From Promethearchaeota archaeon (GTDB lineage Archaea > Asgardarchaeota > Lokiarchaeia > Sigynarchaeales > SOKP01), in the NCBI GenBank assembly GCA_016839905.1, contig JAEOTJ010000146.1:1-26325 (forward strand): 26,325 nt of DNA, in the 5' to 3' direction. Under the pieces are notes generated by a model. The model was not told where the DNA came from. It saw only the letters and a program-made list of their open reading frames with translations, and searched no databases. Of the stretch, positions 16,001 through 22,826 are shown piece by piece. Every line of letters starts with the position of its first letter. The first letter of the stretch is position 1. The position numbers and the translations under genes are program-made.

Positions 16001-17715
16001 TTTCAGGTAATACTGCTACAGAGAGTTACTATGGCTTTATGACAAGGGATTGTTTTGACAACTTTTTTTACGCTAACTCCCTAATTGACTGTGATGTAGG
16101 TTTTCTTTTGTTTGGAGATGGAGGCGGAGAAAATAATACTCTCTTAAATAATGTCGCATTACGAAACGGAATCGGTTTCGTTCTATGGGGCAATCACGCT
16201 GACAAACTCTCGGAAAATGAAGCCATAGAATGCATACGGGGCTTCTATTTAAATAGTGCTTCTATCTATCTCTTATATGATAATATTGCCATGAACAGTT
16301 CTAAACACGGATTTTCAATCATTAATAGCTATAATAACACATTAATAGGAAATAAAGCCCTTTATGGTAAATATGGATTCTTTTCTGATCAAAGTTCGGA
16401 TAATTTGATAGTGGAAAATGAACTTATTGGAAATGATATAAATGCATATGATAATGGAGCAAATAATCAATGGGATGATGGAAATGTTGGTAACTATTGG
16501 GACGATTATTTAGGTAGCGATACAAATGATAATGGAATTGGTGATACACCTTATATCATTAATAGTTCAGTTGGAAGTCAAGATAACTATCCGATTTGGG
16601 ATGATGGCCCTAATACTCCTACTGGTGAAGACGTAGAATATAATGATCTAAATACAGGTATTTCGATAATATTTGATGAAGTTTCATTGAGTGGTACAAC
16701 AACAATAGCCTACACGAGTATTGAGCTCCCCGTGCCCTCAGGATTTAACTTCTTAGGCTCTCACTATGAAATCACCACAAATGCCATTTATAACGGCATT
16801 ATTAATATTGCTATTCCGTATGATGAATCCTTGGTTATTGGAAATGAAGAAGACTTAACACTGATGCATTGGGAAGATTCAATAGGAACATGGGTTGATG
16901 TGAAAACTGGCGTTGACACAGATAATAACATAATCTACGGTGCAGTCACACACTTTTCAATTTTTACAATCATGCAGCCAGTAAGTTGTTTTGATATAAA
17001 TTCATATCTTGCTGATGGTGATTCCAATCCTATCTCGTATTTCGATTTAATATTTGCAAAGTATAAGTTAGAGGGATATAAGTTAGTAGCAACCAATCCA
17101 GGTCAGATTTTCTACAATATTGAAGTTTTTTACAACCAAACGATACTTATTGAAACTCTAACAATTGATGTGACCATTCCCGGTGATTTCATATTAAAAG
17201 GAGCCATGCCAATACATGTTTACTTGGATGGAAATGATATAACAGAGTTATGCACGGTTGAGGGAACTTTCATTACCGTCCCAAATGTACTTCCTAACAG
17301 TTCGATTTATATTAGTATCCATTTAGATTACGCTTTAAAAGGAAATTATTACGAGTCACTTGATAGTTTCGGAATGCTTGGATATAATTTTGAAACAGAA
17401 ATATCTGGATCCGGTGGAGCCCAAATTACTTCAGCCACATTAACCACACATCAAAAGAAAACGACTGCGATATCTGGTTTTGTGACTGACAACGATGGAA
17501 ATCCAATTGCAAATATTACTGTTGAGATATATATCCTTGATTCTGATGGGCAATTAATACTAATAGGGACAACAACAACAGATGAAAATGGGTTTTATTA
17601 CTTCATTGACATAGATGCGGGTGATTACAAGGTTCAAATTTCTGAAGAGCTTTATGAATTTGCCACTATCTTGAAAAACACTTTAACTCAAATAGATTTT
17701 CAACTTATATCATAA
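10033..17715 (+). CDS. Giant secreted calcium-binding repeat protein with beta-helix and C-terminal beta-sandwich
   Basis: 2560 residues. An N-terminal signal peptide (basic start, hydrophobic core about residues 8-24) sends it outside. From about residue 53 to 1835 I count 76 tandem units of 20-30 residues, mostly 23, with the thrombospondin-type-3 pattern D-x-D-x-D-G-L-x-D-x-x-E followed by a GTDP-type turn; each acidic loop should bind calcium. Residues about 1840-2190 are a right-handed beta-helix of the NosD/CASH type (YIIEGYTI, YFIIRNC, repeated N-T-I-x-x-N), closing with GNYWDDYLGSDTNDNGIGD. Residues 2197-2320 and 2320-2470 are beta-rich regions of unknown type. Residues about 2480-2555 (ISGFVTDNDGNPIANITVEI) resemble a Cna-B/carboxypeptidase regulatory-like sandwich. 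There is no C-terminal membrane anchor, so it is released or held by other surface proteins. Its role (adhesion, matrix, carbohydrate binding) is inferred only. TATA-led, with an AT-rich gap on both sides. Confidence 0.9.
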   Translation: MKIKEKKVLLLILFIFIMPILLIANNIDNVRMNNIGSNALEQSFNESNLQTSADSDGDGLDDDDEVNVHATDPFNPDTDGDGISDGDEILIYGTDPNAVSSDPDVLTDYEEIFVYGTNPLSFDSDSDHSNDWNEVLGMGTDPWNNDTDYDGILDGYEVNFTGIPFPYWGTDPLNNDTDSDGLLDGAEAYTHNTNPLDADTDGDSINDYDEVVICGSDPLIHESIDSDIDGLFDVEEEFLLGTDSFNPDTDNDGLSDGVEVRIHGTDPLDPDTDCDGLTDAIDLIDFIADPLNNDTDTDGLIDGDEVDIYNTDPANPDTDGDGLIDGDEVDIYNTDPANPDTDGDYLTDDEEINICSTDPLIPDTVVDTDDDGLIDIAETLIYGIDPLNNDTDGDGLNDGDEIKIYHTNPGIGGWYSDSDDLDDFHEVFTYGTDPANPDTDGDGLSDSDEIFYHNSDPLLIDSDGDGLIDGDEVYIYSTDPDNLDTDYDGLIDGDEVYIYRTDPLNYIDPGYKNSDSDGLQDIEELLKYGTNPHEPDTDGDSINDELEIVLYHTDPLSLDTDGDGFSDNEEINIWPFSNGDPLVPEPDTDGDGLNDLAEIYIYGTDPNITETDYDGDGLLDIVETMDYGCSLFDSDTDNDGLLDGEEVLNYGTNPNYDDTDVDYLNDYDEVFTHGTDPLSKDTDSDNLDDEEEIIFHGTDPLNPDSDGDGLSDGEEVDICGTNPLIPDIVDTDGDGLLDIAEVEIYGTKYYEIDTDSDNLTDWEEIFSFKTNPLYNDTDGDGLLDGEEVLTQGTDPLNNDTDHDGLTDNDELFSHFTDPANPDSDGDGLSDFDEITNGTNPWNNDTDGDRLIDGNEIYEYSTDPLIPDVDDYDADGLYDIEETEIYGTQYYEDDTDYDGLLDGEEVWTHGTDPLNIDSDGDGLLDGEEVLTHYTNPLNIDTDDDHLTDYEEINVWPFLNGNPLIPEVDYDNDGLNWIAEDFYGTSIYNADCDSDGLLDGEEVWTHGTDPLNIDSDGDGLLDSDELWYHCTDPLNSDTDGDGLLDGDEIIILNTNPFNSDTDGDGLDDYHESFLRGTNPLNNDTDADGLIDSDEVNIFGINPFNSDTDGDGMIDGDELNVYSTDPLNPDTDGDGLTDYDETFIYSTDPTIPEPDTDGDGLLDIEEENIYFTDPLDPDMDDDGLTDYDEVITFGTDPYFFDTDYDGLSDYDEVITFGTDPYYFDTDGDWLGDYDEAIIYSTDPLNIDPDNDGLSDYDEAIYYSSNPWNNDTDGDGLHDGEEVNLYLNATNPDTDGDGLYDGEEVNIYFTDPSNADTDYDNLNDGDEVITHGTDPLNGDSDYDWLSDYAEVITYGTDPLNADPDNDGLDDYDEVFYHGTNPWNNDTDGDGLNDGEEVNLYLNATNPDTDSDGLLDGEEVLNYGTNPKSDDTDWDYLNDFDEVITHGTDPLNTDSDGDWLSDYDEVITHGTDPLNTDPDNDGLDDYAEVFSYGTNSWNNDTDGDGLLDGEEINLYLNATNPDTDGDGLNDGEEVLNYGTNPDSDDTDYDYLNDFDEIITHGTDPLNSDSDGDWLSDYDEIITHGTDPLNIDPDNDGLSDYDEVFYHGTNSWNNDTDGDGLNDGEEVNLYLNATNPDTDSDGLLDGEEVLNYGTNPKSDDTDGDWLSDYDEVITHGTDPLNMDSDGDGLSDYIEIITHGTDPLNTDSDGDGLLDGEEVWTHSTDPLNTDSDGDGLSDYDEIITHGTDPLITDSDGDGLSDYDEIITHDTDPLITDSDGDGLSDYDEIITHGTDPLITDSDGDGLSDYDEVITHGTDPLNMDSDGDGYFDGDEILNGSNPLDPSDPCNLPIFIDDNNDFVELGFFGSGTISDPYIIEGYTIINSNSTLIHIQDTTAYFIIRNCHLDSLNGIPDSIYLLNVKHGTIMENEIINTRNGIRLDKSSQIIIEDNTINSFMPFGAWTYCIDIEESTNNTISSNNAINGWGGYKLGNSLDNILSGNTATESYYGFMTRDCFDNFFYANSLIDCDVGFLLFGDGGGENNTLLNNVALRNGIGFVLWGNHADKLSENEAIECIRGFYLNSASIYLLYDNIAMNSSKHGFSIINSYNNTLIGNKALYGKYGFFSDQSSDNLIVENELIGNDINAYDNGANNQWDDGNVGNYWDDYLGSDTNDNGIGDTPYIINSSVGSQDNYPIWDDGPNTPTGEDVEYNDLNTGISIIFDEVSLSGTTTIAYTSIELPVPSGFNFLGSHYEITTNAIYNGIINIAIPYDESLVIGNEEDLTLMHWEDSIGTWVDVKTGVDTDNNIIYGAVTHFSIFTIMQPVSCFDINSYLADGDSNPISYFDLIFAKYKLEGYKLVATNPGQIFYNIEVFYNQTILIETLTIDVTIPGDFILKGAMPIHVYLDGNDITELCTVEGTFITVPNVLPNSSIYISIHLDYALKGNYYESLDSFGMLGYNFETEISGSGGAQITSATLTTHQKKTTAISGFVTDNDGNPIANITVEIYILDSDGQLILIGTTTTDENGFYYFIDIDAGDYKVQISEELYEFATILKNTLTQIDFQLIS
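10930..11060 (+). repeat. Tandem duplication of one 69-bp repeat unit
   Basis: A stretch of about 62 bases starting at 10930 recurs without change at 10999, 69 bases later. Both encode GLIDGDEVDIYNTDPANPDT. Identity at synonymous sites shows a recent copy event separate from the larger amplification near 14-15 kb. Confidence 0.85.
13822..15060 (+). repeat. 342-bp super-repeat (five units each), four copies
   Basis: Copies begin with the Trp codon of WNNDTD at 13822, 14164, 14506 and 14848, exactly 342 bases (114 residues, units of 25+20+23+23+23) apart. Copies two and three are complete and very similar at DNA level, the first is diverged in its second unit, and the fourth lacks one unit (the one starting W/Y-DYLNDFDE). 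Within each copy the second unit follows LYLNATNP directly. Confidence 0.88.
14992..15474 (+). repeat. Seven in-phase 69-bp units
   Basis: Units start at 14992, 15061, 15130, 15199, 15268, 15337 and 15406, all 69 bases long and encoding DSDGDGLSDYDEIITHGTDP plus three linker residues with few changes. The last three are nearly identical in DNA. Part of the giant secreted protein gene; the next partial unit (from 15475) leads into the beta-helix. Confidence 0.9.
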
Positions 17716-17902
17716 GAAATAACTCAAATTATAATTAATCACTTTTTTTCTTTTGAAATGATACATACTTAGAGATATTATACTTAGAGACTTATTGATA
17801 TATAATAGTGCTAGTAAAAGATCTAACAACATAATTAATATAGAAGATTTTTTAAGGTGATAAATATCTTTTTCAGTTATATCATTCCTTATTTCTAACT
17901 AA

Positions 17903-17938
17903 AATTTCAATTAATTAAACTTTAGTTAATTAGAAATT
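17903..17938. terminator. AT-rich inverted repeat between convergent genes
   Basis: AATTTC...AATTAAACT on the left pairs with AGTTAATTAGAAATT on the right around a short loop, with small bulges. It lies just past the end of the minus-strand membrane-protein gene (17945) and 188 bases after the stop of the giant gene. It could end transcripts from either side. The rest of 17716-17944 is AT-rich and I see nothing else in it. Confidence 0.4.
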
Positions 17939-17944
17939 GCTTTA

Positions 17945-18490
17945 TCATTTTTTATTATTTTTGAAGAAAAATGATAAAAAAATCAATCCAATTGGATAAA
18001 TGAAAATTATTAGATTAGCGAATATGAGAGGATACCCCTGATATGCCAAACCAGAGTAATAGACAAGGGAAAACCATATAGTCAAAAAAATAGTGAAAAA
18101 AATGATTAATCCTTGTTTTAATGTATCTTTCTTCTTTATAAAAATATAGATGACTATTATGAATGGAGTTAGATGAAAATAATCATAAAACAAGTACATT
18201 AGAAAGAATTCCATGTAAAAAATTACTGAAAATGGTAATATCACCCAAACTAAGAAATTATTTATGATTGGATTATCCCTGTAGATCAACCAAGCAATAG
18301 ATATTGAAAAGAACCATTGACTTAGAGTAAAGATTTCCAAGACATAGTTATGAGCTTCATCGCCCATATGTATGATTAATGGATTCCAAGAATCAGGGAT
18401 GAAAAAAAGAAATATTAATGAAATTGCAAGTGTAATAATTAATTGAATAATTGTTATTGATTTCAAGCTGAAATCCTTAAATTTCCTCAA
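17945..18490 (-). CDS. Small multi-pass membrane protein, unknown function
   Basis: 181 residues, mostly hydrophobic, with about six predicted membrane segments (near 11-32, 50-68, 79-101, 104-118, 126-146 and 152-175) joined by short loops and a basic C-terminus (FFKNNKK). I do not recognise the family. Polar landmarks are PDSWNPLIIHMGDEAHNY between the first two helices and the YRDNP and KKKD loops. The start is a TTG at 18488-18490 preceded by GGTAGAG; there is no ATG between it and an in-frame stop upstream, and the next Met is residue 42. A decayed copy of its first 26 codons at 9584-9664, with a GTG at the same position, supports this start. Divergent from the coiled-coil gene, sharing a 104-base promoter region. 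Confidence 0.75.
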   Translation of the reverse strand: MRKFKDFSLKSITIIQLIITLAISLIFLFFIPDSWNPLIIHMGDEAHNYVLEIFTLSQWFFSISIAWLIYRDNPIINNFLVWVILPFSVIFYMEFFLMYLFYDYFHLTPFIIVIYIFIKKKDTLKQGLIIFFTIFLTIWFSLVYYSGLAYQGYPLIFANLIIFIYPIGLIFLSFFFKNNKK

Positions 18491-18564
18491 TTCTCTACCT
18501 TTTTTTGATTTATATTACAATAAGACAATTTTAACTTTATATTTTTTAACTTTGATAGATAAAT

Positions 18565-18573
18565 ATTATATAA
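18565..18573 (+). promoter_or_regulatory. TATA box of the coiled-coil/winged-helix gene
   Basis: TTATATAAT is centred 26 bases before the ATG at 18595, again without a Shine-Dalgarno, which suggests a leaderless mRNA. The run TATTATATAATATATA is nearly symmetric, so it could also serve the divergent gene. Confidence 0.6.
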
Positions 18574-18594
18574 TATATATTTGGTAAGAAAACA

Positions 18595-19260
18595 ATGTTA
18601 GTAAATAAAAATACTTTAAATGTAATAGATGATACAATAAAAAATATTGGAGATATTTCCAAACAATTTATTGAAATCGATTCAGTCTTGAAAACAGCCA
18701 AAAATGAATTAATTGCCCTCGAGAATGAAAAAAAAGGAATAGAACAAGAAAAAAGACAATTAGAGGGCGAAAAATTAGATTTGCAGCAAGAAAAAAGTCA
18801 ATTAGAGAACGAGAAATTAAATTTACAACAAGAAACTAAAAAATTAGAAGGAGAAAAACTCGAACGAGATCAAAAAATTGGTTCATTGACTAGTGAGCAA
18901 CAGAGATTATTAAATGAATATGCAAGTTTAAAAGTAGAATTAACAAAATTCGCTAAAATTGCTGAGGAGAGAGAACAAGATGAATTTAATATAGAAAGGA
19001 TAAAAGCATTATTATCAATATATTCGATGTTAATCAATGAAATATGGCAGGGTCAACCTCATTACCGTATCCTTTGGACCCTTCACGGAGCCGCGGAAGA
19101 GATGAGTCGGGAACAATTAAAAAAGACTACAGGTATTGGTGGAGCATTTGTATTAAGAGCAATTAACGAATTAGCTAAAATAAATATGGTAGAGCATGAT
19201 ATCGAAACTACAATGGTTAAGCTAAAAAGGAGACTGTTTGATAAAGAGTCTTTAGGATAA
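18595..19260 (+). CDS. Coiled-coil protein with C-terminal winged-helix-like domain
   Basis: 221 residues, no signal peptide. Residues about 25-125 are a long charged coiled coil rich in Glu, Lys, Gln and Leu. It includes three 14-residue repeats of the type QEKxQLExEKLxLQ at 51-92. Residues about 145-215 look like a compact helix-turn-helix/winged-helix domain: ILWTLHGAAEEMSREQLKK, then GIGGAFVLRAINELAKINMV, then a short wing and a basic end (KLKRRLF). This suggests a dimeric or rod-like DNA-binding protein or a scaffold, but no target is visible. It stands alone behind its own promoter, divergent from the membrane protein. I do not recognise a named family, so regulator is an inference. Confidence 0.7.
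   Translation: MLVNKNTLNVIDDTIKNIGDISKQFIEIDSVLKTAKNELIALENEKKGIEQEKRQLEGEKLDLQQEKSQLENEKLNLQQETKKLEGEKLERDQKIGSLTSEQQRLLNEYASLKVELTKFAKIAEEREQDEFNIERIKALLSIYSMLINEIWQGQPHYRILWTLHGAAEEMSREQLKKTTGIGGAFVLRAINELAKINMVEHDIETTMVKLKRRLFDKESLG
18745..18870 (+). repeat. Three 42-bp (14-codon) repeats in the coiled coil
   Basis: Units begin at 18745, 18787 and 18829. Each encodes QE-x-x-x-LE-x-EKL-x-x-x, two heptads per unit. The repetition sets the length of the rod and is likely variable between relatives. Confidence 0.75.
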
Positions 19261-19367
19261 TAAAAACATTTCTCAATAATTTTTGGGTCCTCCAAGCTTT
19301 TAAATCTAATAAAGTAATTAGTCTTAGTAAATTTTATTTAATAGCCCATTATAAATAGGTGCAGAAT

Positions 19368-20630
19368 ATGACTGAAACTAAAAAGAAAAGTGAAGATGAA
19401 ATTTTAAAATCTTTAAAGAATTTAAATAAAGTAAAGGATGCTGCTTTATCATGTGTTCATTGTGGACAATGCAGGGTTCCAAATTGGCCGTTAAAGGGGA
19501 TTTATTATTGTTGCCCCGTTTATAATACAGATGTAACTCCAAAATTCGAGCCATTTTTTGCACGAGGAAAGAATGTCATTTTAAAGGGTCTTATTTGGGG
19601 TGATTTGGAATTAAGCAAAGAATTAAGTGATATCATATTTCAATGCTCACTCTGTGGAGCATGTGAAGATTTCTGCCAGAACGCACATAATGAAAATATT
19701 GACTTTGCTAATCATAGATGGATGGAGCATGTAAAAGTATTCGAAGCTCTAAGAGCGGACCTTGTCGAAGCGGGGTATGCCTTGGAATCACAAGTCCCAA
19801 TGAATAAAGCGATGGTTAAATTACTTAATCCATATGGAAGAGACAATAAGGAAAAAGCTAAATGGACTGAGAATTTGGATTTTAAAATAAAAGATGCAAA
19901 TACAGAAGGAGCAGAAGTTTTATTTTTTGTTGGATGCACTGCTGGATTGACACCTCAAATCCAAAAAGTAGCAATTGCCACAGCAAAGATTTTTAATAAA
20001 TTAAATGTTGATTTTGCTATTTTTGGTAATTTAGAAATTTGCTGTGGAAGCGTTGCGATGCGGACTGGTGATTTAAAAGCATTTGATGAGATAGCAAATA
20101 AGAACTCTGAATTATTTAAGAATCAAGGGATAAAAACAATCGTTACTAGTTGTGCTGGTTGCTATCGAACTCTCAAAAAAGACTATGAAAACCACCTGGA
20201 AGAAATAGAAATAATACATACAATAGAATTCTTGGATAAATTATTAGAGGAAAAAAATATCAAATTAAAGAATTTAGATATGAACACTACATATCATGAT
20301 CCCTGTCATATTGGTCGCCATATTGGAGGAAATCTATATGAAATTCCACGCAAAATATTAAATACGATTTCTAACTTGGTTGAAATGAAAACCATTCGTG
20401 AGGGGGCAATGTGTTGTGGGGCTGGAGGAGGCGTAAAAAAAGGTTTTCCTGAACTTTCGCTAGAAATGGCAAAAAATCGTGTAAAAGAGGCGATGGACAC
20501 AGGAGTAAAAGTTCTAGTAAGTACTTGCCCCTTTTGCTTTAGAAATTTATCGGATGCGATTGAAGTACTTAACTCTGATCTTAAAATGGTCGATTTAGTT
20601 GAATTAATTTTACAAGCTTTAGAGATATAA
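19368..20630 (+). CDS. Second HdrD-like (Fe-S)-binding protein with two CCG domains
   Basis: 420 residues from the ATG at 19368, which has AGGTG just upstream; a GTG at 19359 would add three residues. Paralog of the protein at 6599-7804 and alike along its whole length. Cysteines: C29, C32, C35 then C48/C49; C93, C96, C99, C103; CCG domains with C190, C225-C226, C262, C265 and C313, C349-C350, C387, C390. It shares the stretched first cluster and the segments FEPFFARGK, LNPYGRDNK, CCGSVAMRTGD, SCAGCYRTLK, YHDPCH and CCGAGGGVKKGFPELSLE. It differs by an insertion after the second cluster (about 107-121, NAHNENIDFANHRWM). No flavin gene is adjacent, so it may share the FAD partner at 5046-6587, use another, or serve a different complex. 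It probably carries electrons in the cytoplasm. Confidence 0.85.
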   Translation: MTETKKKSEDEILKSLKNLNKVKDAALSCVHCGQCRVPNWPLKGIYYCCPVYNTDVTPKFEPFFARGKNVILKGLIWGDLELSKELSDIIFQCSLCGACEDFCQNAHNENIDFANHRWMEHVKVFEALRADLVEAGYALESQVPMNKAMVKLLNPYGRDNKEKAKWTENLDFKIKDANTEGAEVLFFVGCTAGLTPQIQKVAIATAKIFNKLNVDFAIFGNLEICCGSVAMRTGDLKAFDEIANKNSELFKNQGIKTIVTSCAGCYRTLKKDYENHLEEIEIIHTIEFLDKLLEEKNIKLKNLDMNTTYHDPCHIGRHIGGNLYEIPRKILNTISNLVEMKTIREGAMCCGAGGGVKKGFPELSLEMAKNRVKEAMDTGVKVLVSTCPFCFRNLSDAIEVLNSDLKMVDLVELILQALEI

Positions 20631-20679
20631 AAATAAAGAATTTAAATTTAAAAAGAGAAATTGAATTATAGTTTTTAAT

Positions 20680-21561
20680 TTATTTTGTTACCTTTAATTT
20701 ATTAACTAGCTCCCTATATCTTGAACGTAATGTAACTTCAGTAATCCCAATCGTATCAGCAATTATTTTTTGTGTTAGTGTTACATTTTTAAGCTTACAA
20801 GCTAAATAGATTGCTCCTGCACATAAGCCTTTAGGATCTTTTCCACTTATTGAGAATTGAGAAATAAATTGTTTTAAGATTTTGCGGGCAATTCTTTCTA
20901 TTTCAACATTCAAGCTCAATTCTGCGATATATCGAGGTAATAGCGAGGTGGGATCTGTAGTAGGTAATTTTAAATTTAATTCCTTGATTAAAATATAATA
21001 GCATCTTCTTACTTCTTTAGCTTTAGCAGAACTTTCATTTAGAACTTCTTGAAGCATTCTTGGGAGCCTATTTTTTCTAATAGCATAAAATAAACAAGCG
21101 GAAATCATGCCATTTATAGAACGTCCTCTAAGTAATTTACTTTCAAATGCTTTTTTATAAATATTAAAAGCTGTTTTTTTGATATGTTCTGGTAAATTTA
21201 AATTTGAGCTAATTCTTTTCAATTCAGTGCTCGCAATTAATAAGTTTCGCTTTTCCCAATTAATACGAGTATTCCATTTAGCAGCTCTCTTCAAGTCAGG
21301 ATTATCAATCTTGTTTCTTTCTATTACAGTGGTCAAGCTTAAATCAGGTAATAAACTTGATATGGGTGCTCCAGTTCTACCTCTCTTGAGTCTTTCTTGC
21401 GCATTATAAGCCCTTTTTCCACTATGGGCAAAATCAATAATTTTTTCACTAATAATTAAACCACATTGGGCACACACAGTCTCTCCCTTTGCTTGAATTG
21501 AAATAATATTTCCTCCACATTCGGGACACAGACTTGGTTTAATCTTTATATCTAATGTCAT
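20680..21561 (-). CDS. tfb: Transcription initiation factor B (TFB), divergent paralog
   Basis: 293 residues, a usual TFB length (about 300). N-terminal zinc ribbon with C12, C15, C30 and C33 (CPECGG...CAQCG). A linker follows with RAYNAQERLKRGRTGAPI and LSLTTVI, equivalent to the B-reader/B-linker region; the common GPEWRAF and DKGLST forms are replaced by AHSGKRAY and PDLSLTT. Two cyclin folds occupy roughly 105-185 and 200-290, the second ending in a helix-turn-helix (TQKIIADTIGITEVTLRSRYREL) that contacts the BRE next to the TATA box. It recruits RNA polymerase to TBP-bound promoters. The linker divergence suggests an accessory TFB rather than the general one. It lies just downstream of the grpE-dnaK-dnaJ operon on the same strand with a 201-base gap holding a 20-base palindrome, and converges with the HdrD-like gene. 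GAGG lies 15 bases before the ATG. Confidence 0.92.
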   Translation of the reverse strand: MTLDIKIKPSLCPECGGNIISIQAKGETVCAQCGLIISEKIIDFAHSGKRAYNAQERLKRGRTGAPISSLLPDLSLTTVIERNKIDNPDLKRAAKWNTRINWEKRNLLIASTELKRISSNLNLPEHIKKTAFNIYKKAFESKLLRGRSINGMISACLFYAIRKNRLPRMLQEVLNESSAKAKEVRRCYYILIKELNLKLPTTDPTSLLPRYIAELSLNVEIERIARKILKQFISQFSISGKDPKGLCAGAIYLACKLKNVTLTQKIIADTIGITEVTLRSRYRELVNKLKVTK

Positions 21562-21645
21562 AATAATTTATTTTTCCTCTTTTTTAGTAATTAATAATTA
21601 TAGTTAAAATCACACATTCTTTTCTAAAGAATAATATATTAATTT

Positions 21646-21665
21646 TATACTTATTAATAAGTATA
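21646..21665. promoter_or_regulatory. Perfect 20-bp palindrome upstream of TFB
   Basis: TATACTTATTAATAAGTATA reads the same on both strands. It sits about 85 bases before the TFB start and about 100 bases after the dnaJ stop. It could be an operator for TFB, or form a hairpin at the end of the chaperone transcript. It lacks GC pairs, so a protein-binding site is at least as likely. Confidence 0.5.
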
Positions 21666-21723
21666 TTATCCTCGTCTTCTGCTAATGATAGGGGCTTTAG
21701 TTAGGCATTTTGTATAAAATTTT

Positions 21724-21730
21724 AAAAAAA
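21724..21730 (-). terminator. T-tract after dnaJ
   Basis: Seven A on the plus strand (seven T on the transcribed strand) lie about 33 bases after the dnaJ stop, a likely archaeal terminator for the chaperone operon. Confidence 0.45.
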
Positions 21731-21762
21731 TTTCATATCTCTAAAAATCTAATCTCCCATCA

Positions 21763-22776
21763 TTATAATCCTACTGCTTTTAAATTTTCTAAAAGTTCCT
21801 TTTGTTTTCTGTTAAGACTTTTAGGAACTATAATTTTTATTTTAATTAATTGACTCCCCCTTTGATTTGAATTGATCTTATAAAAGCCTTGATTTTTTAA
21901 TCTTAAAAGAGAACCATCCTTAGTTCCCGGTGGAACTGCAACGTTTAGAGTTTTTTCAATTCCAGGAACATCTACTTTCCCACCTAAAACTGCCGTGGTA
22001 AAAGGAATATTTTTTTCAATGTAAATATCATCTTCTTTTAATTTAAAAGTTGGATGGGGCTTCACATTCACATTTATATATAAATCCCCTGTAGGACCCC
22101 CATTCATTCCGGCCATACCTTTTCCTTTTAATCTTAACTTCTGTTGGTCTTTTATTCCTCTCGGAATTTTCACAGTCAAGGTAGTTTGTTGGCCAGTTGT
22201 AGGATCTCTATACGAAATCTTGCTTTCACCTCCATAAAAAGCATTCATGAAATCAATTTCCATATCATATCTTAAATCCTCTCCCTCTACGGGATGATTA
22301 CTAAAACCTCCCTCTCTCACTCTTGAGCTTGTCCCTTGTTTTGTAAAAACATCGAAGATATCTCCTAAATCATTAAAGAAATCAAATCCTCCGGATCCAT
22401 AACTACTTCTTGATTTTCCCCCTTTACCAAAGATTTCACTAAAATCAAAACCTCCAGAATCTCCTGAAGTGCTATAATAATATGTGCTTCCATCAGGACT
22501 TCGGTATTGTTGACCTCCTCTTGGGATACCTCCATATTGTTGATAAGAAGATGGGTCTCCTTCTACGACTCCAAATTTATCATACATTTCTCTTTTTTTA
22601 TCATCACTTAAAATGCCATATGCCTCATTAATCTCTTTAAATTTTTCACCCGATTTAGCCTCATCGGGATTTACATCAGGATGATATTTCCTTGCAAGCT
22701 TCCTAAATGCCCGCTTAATCTCTTCCTTGGTTGCGTTCTTTCCAATACCTAATGTTCTATAATAATCTTTTGTCAT
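21763..22776 (-). CDS. dnaJ: DnaJ-type co-chaperone lacking the zinc-finger domain (class II)
   Basis: 337 residues. It activates the ATPase of DnaK and delivers unfolded proteins. The J domain occupies 1-70, with HPD at 32-34. A long Gly/Phe/Ser/Tyr-rich linker (about 71-165, with [11 protein letters not shown] and [16 protein letters not shown]) follows, then two C-terminal beta domains ([41 protein letters not shown]). The four CxxCxGxG zinc motifs of class I DnaJ are absent, so this is a class II (CbpA/DNAJB-like) protein. Third gene after grpE and dnaK. An AAGGAGT Shine-Dalgarno lies 10 bases before the ATG, and a TATA-like ATAATATAATTATT on the minus strand (about 22806-22820) may give it its own promoter. 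Confidence 0.93.
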   Translation of the reverse strand: MTKDYYRTLGIGKNATKEEIKRAFRKLARKYHPDVNPDEAKSGEKFKEINEAYGILSDDKKREMYDKFGVVEGDPSSYQQYGGIPRGGQQYRSPDGSTYYYSTSGDSGGFDFSEIFGKGGKSRSSYGSGGFDFFNDLGDIFDVFTKQGTSSRVREGGFSNHPVEGEDLRYDMEIDFMNAFYGGESKISYRDPTTGQQTTLTVKIPRGIKDQQKLRLKGKGMAGMNGGPTGDLYINVNVKPHPTFKLKEDDIYIEKNIPFTTAVLGGKVDVPGIEKTLNVAVPPGTKDGSLLRLKNQGFYKINSNQRGSQLIKIKIIVPKSLNRKQKELLENLKAVGL

Positions 22777-22786
22777 AAGTTCTCAA

Positions 22787-22793
22787 ACTCCTT
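22787..22793 (-). promoter_or_regulatory. Ribosome binding site of dnaJ
   Basis: AAGGAGT on the minus strand, 10 bases before the ATG, confirms the start at 22776. Confidence 0.6.
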
Positions 22794-22826
22794 GTTTTAT
22801 GTGAATAATAATTATATTATCGTGAA

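Noticed and set aside
19349..19357. TTATAAATA as the TATA box of the second HdrD-like gene
   Set aside because: It lies about 15 bases before the ATG, so transcription would start inside the gene; a T/A-rich run near 19331-19340 is better placed but weak.
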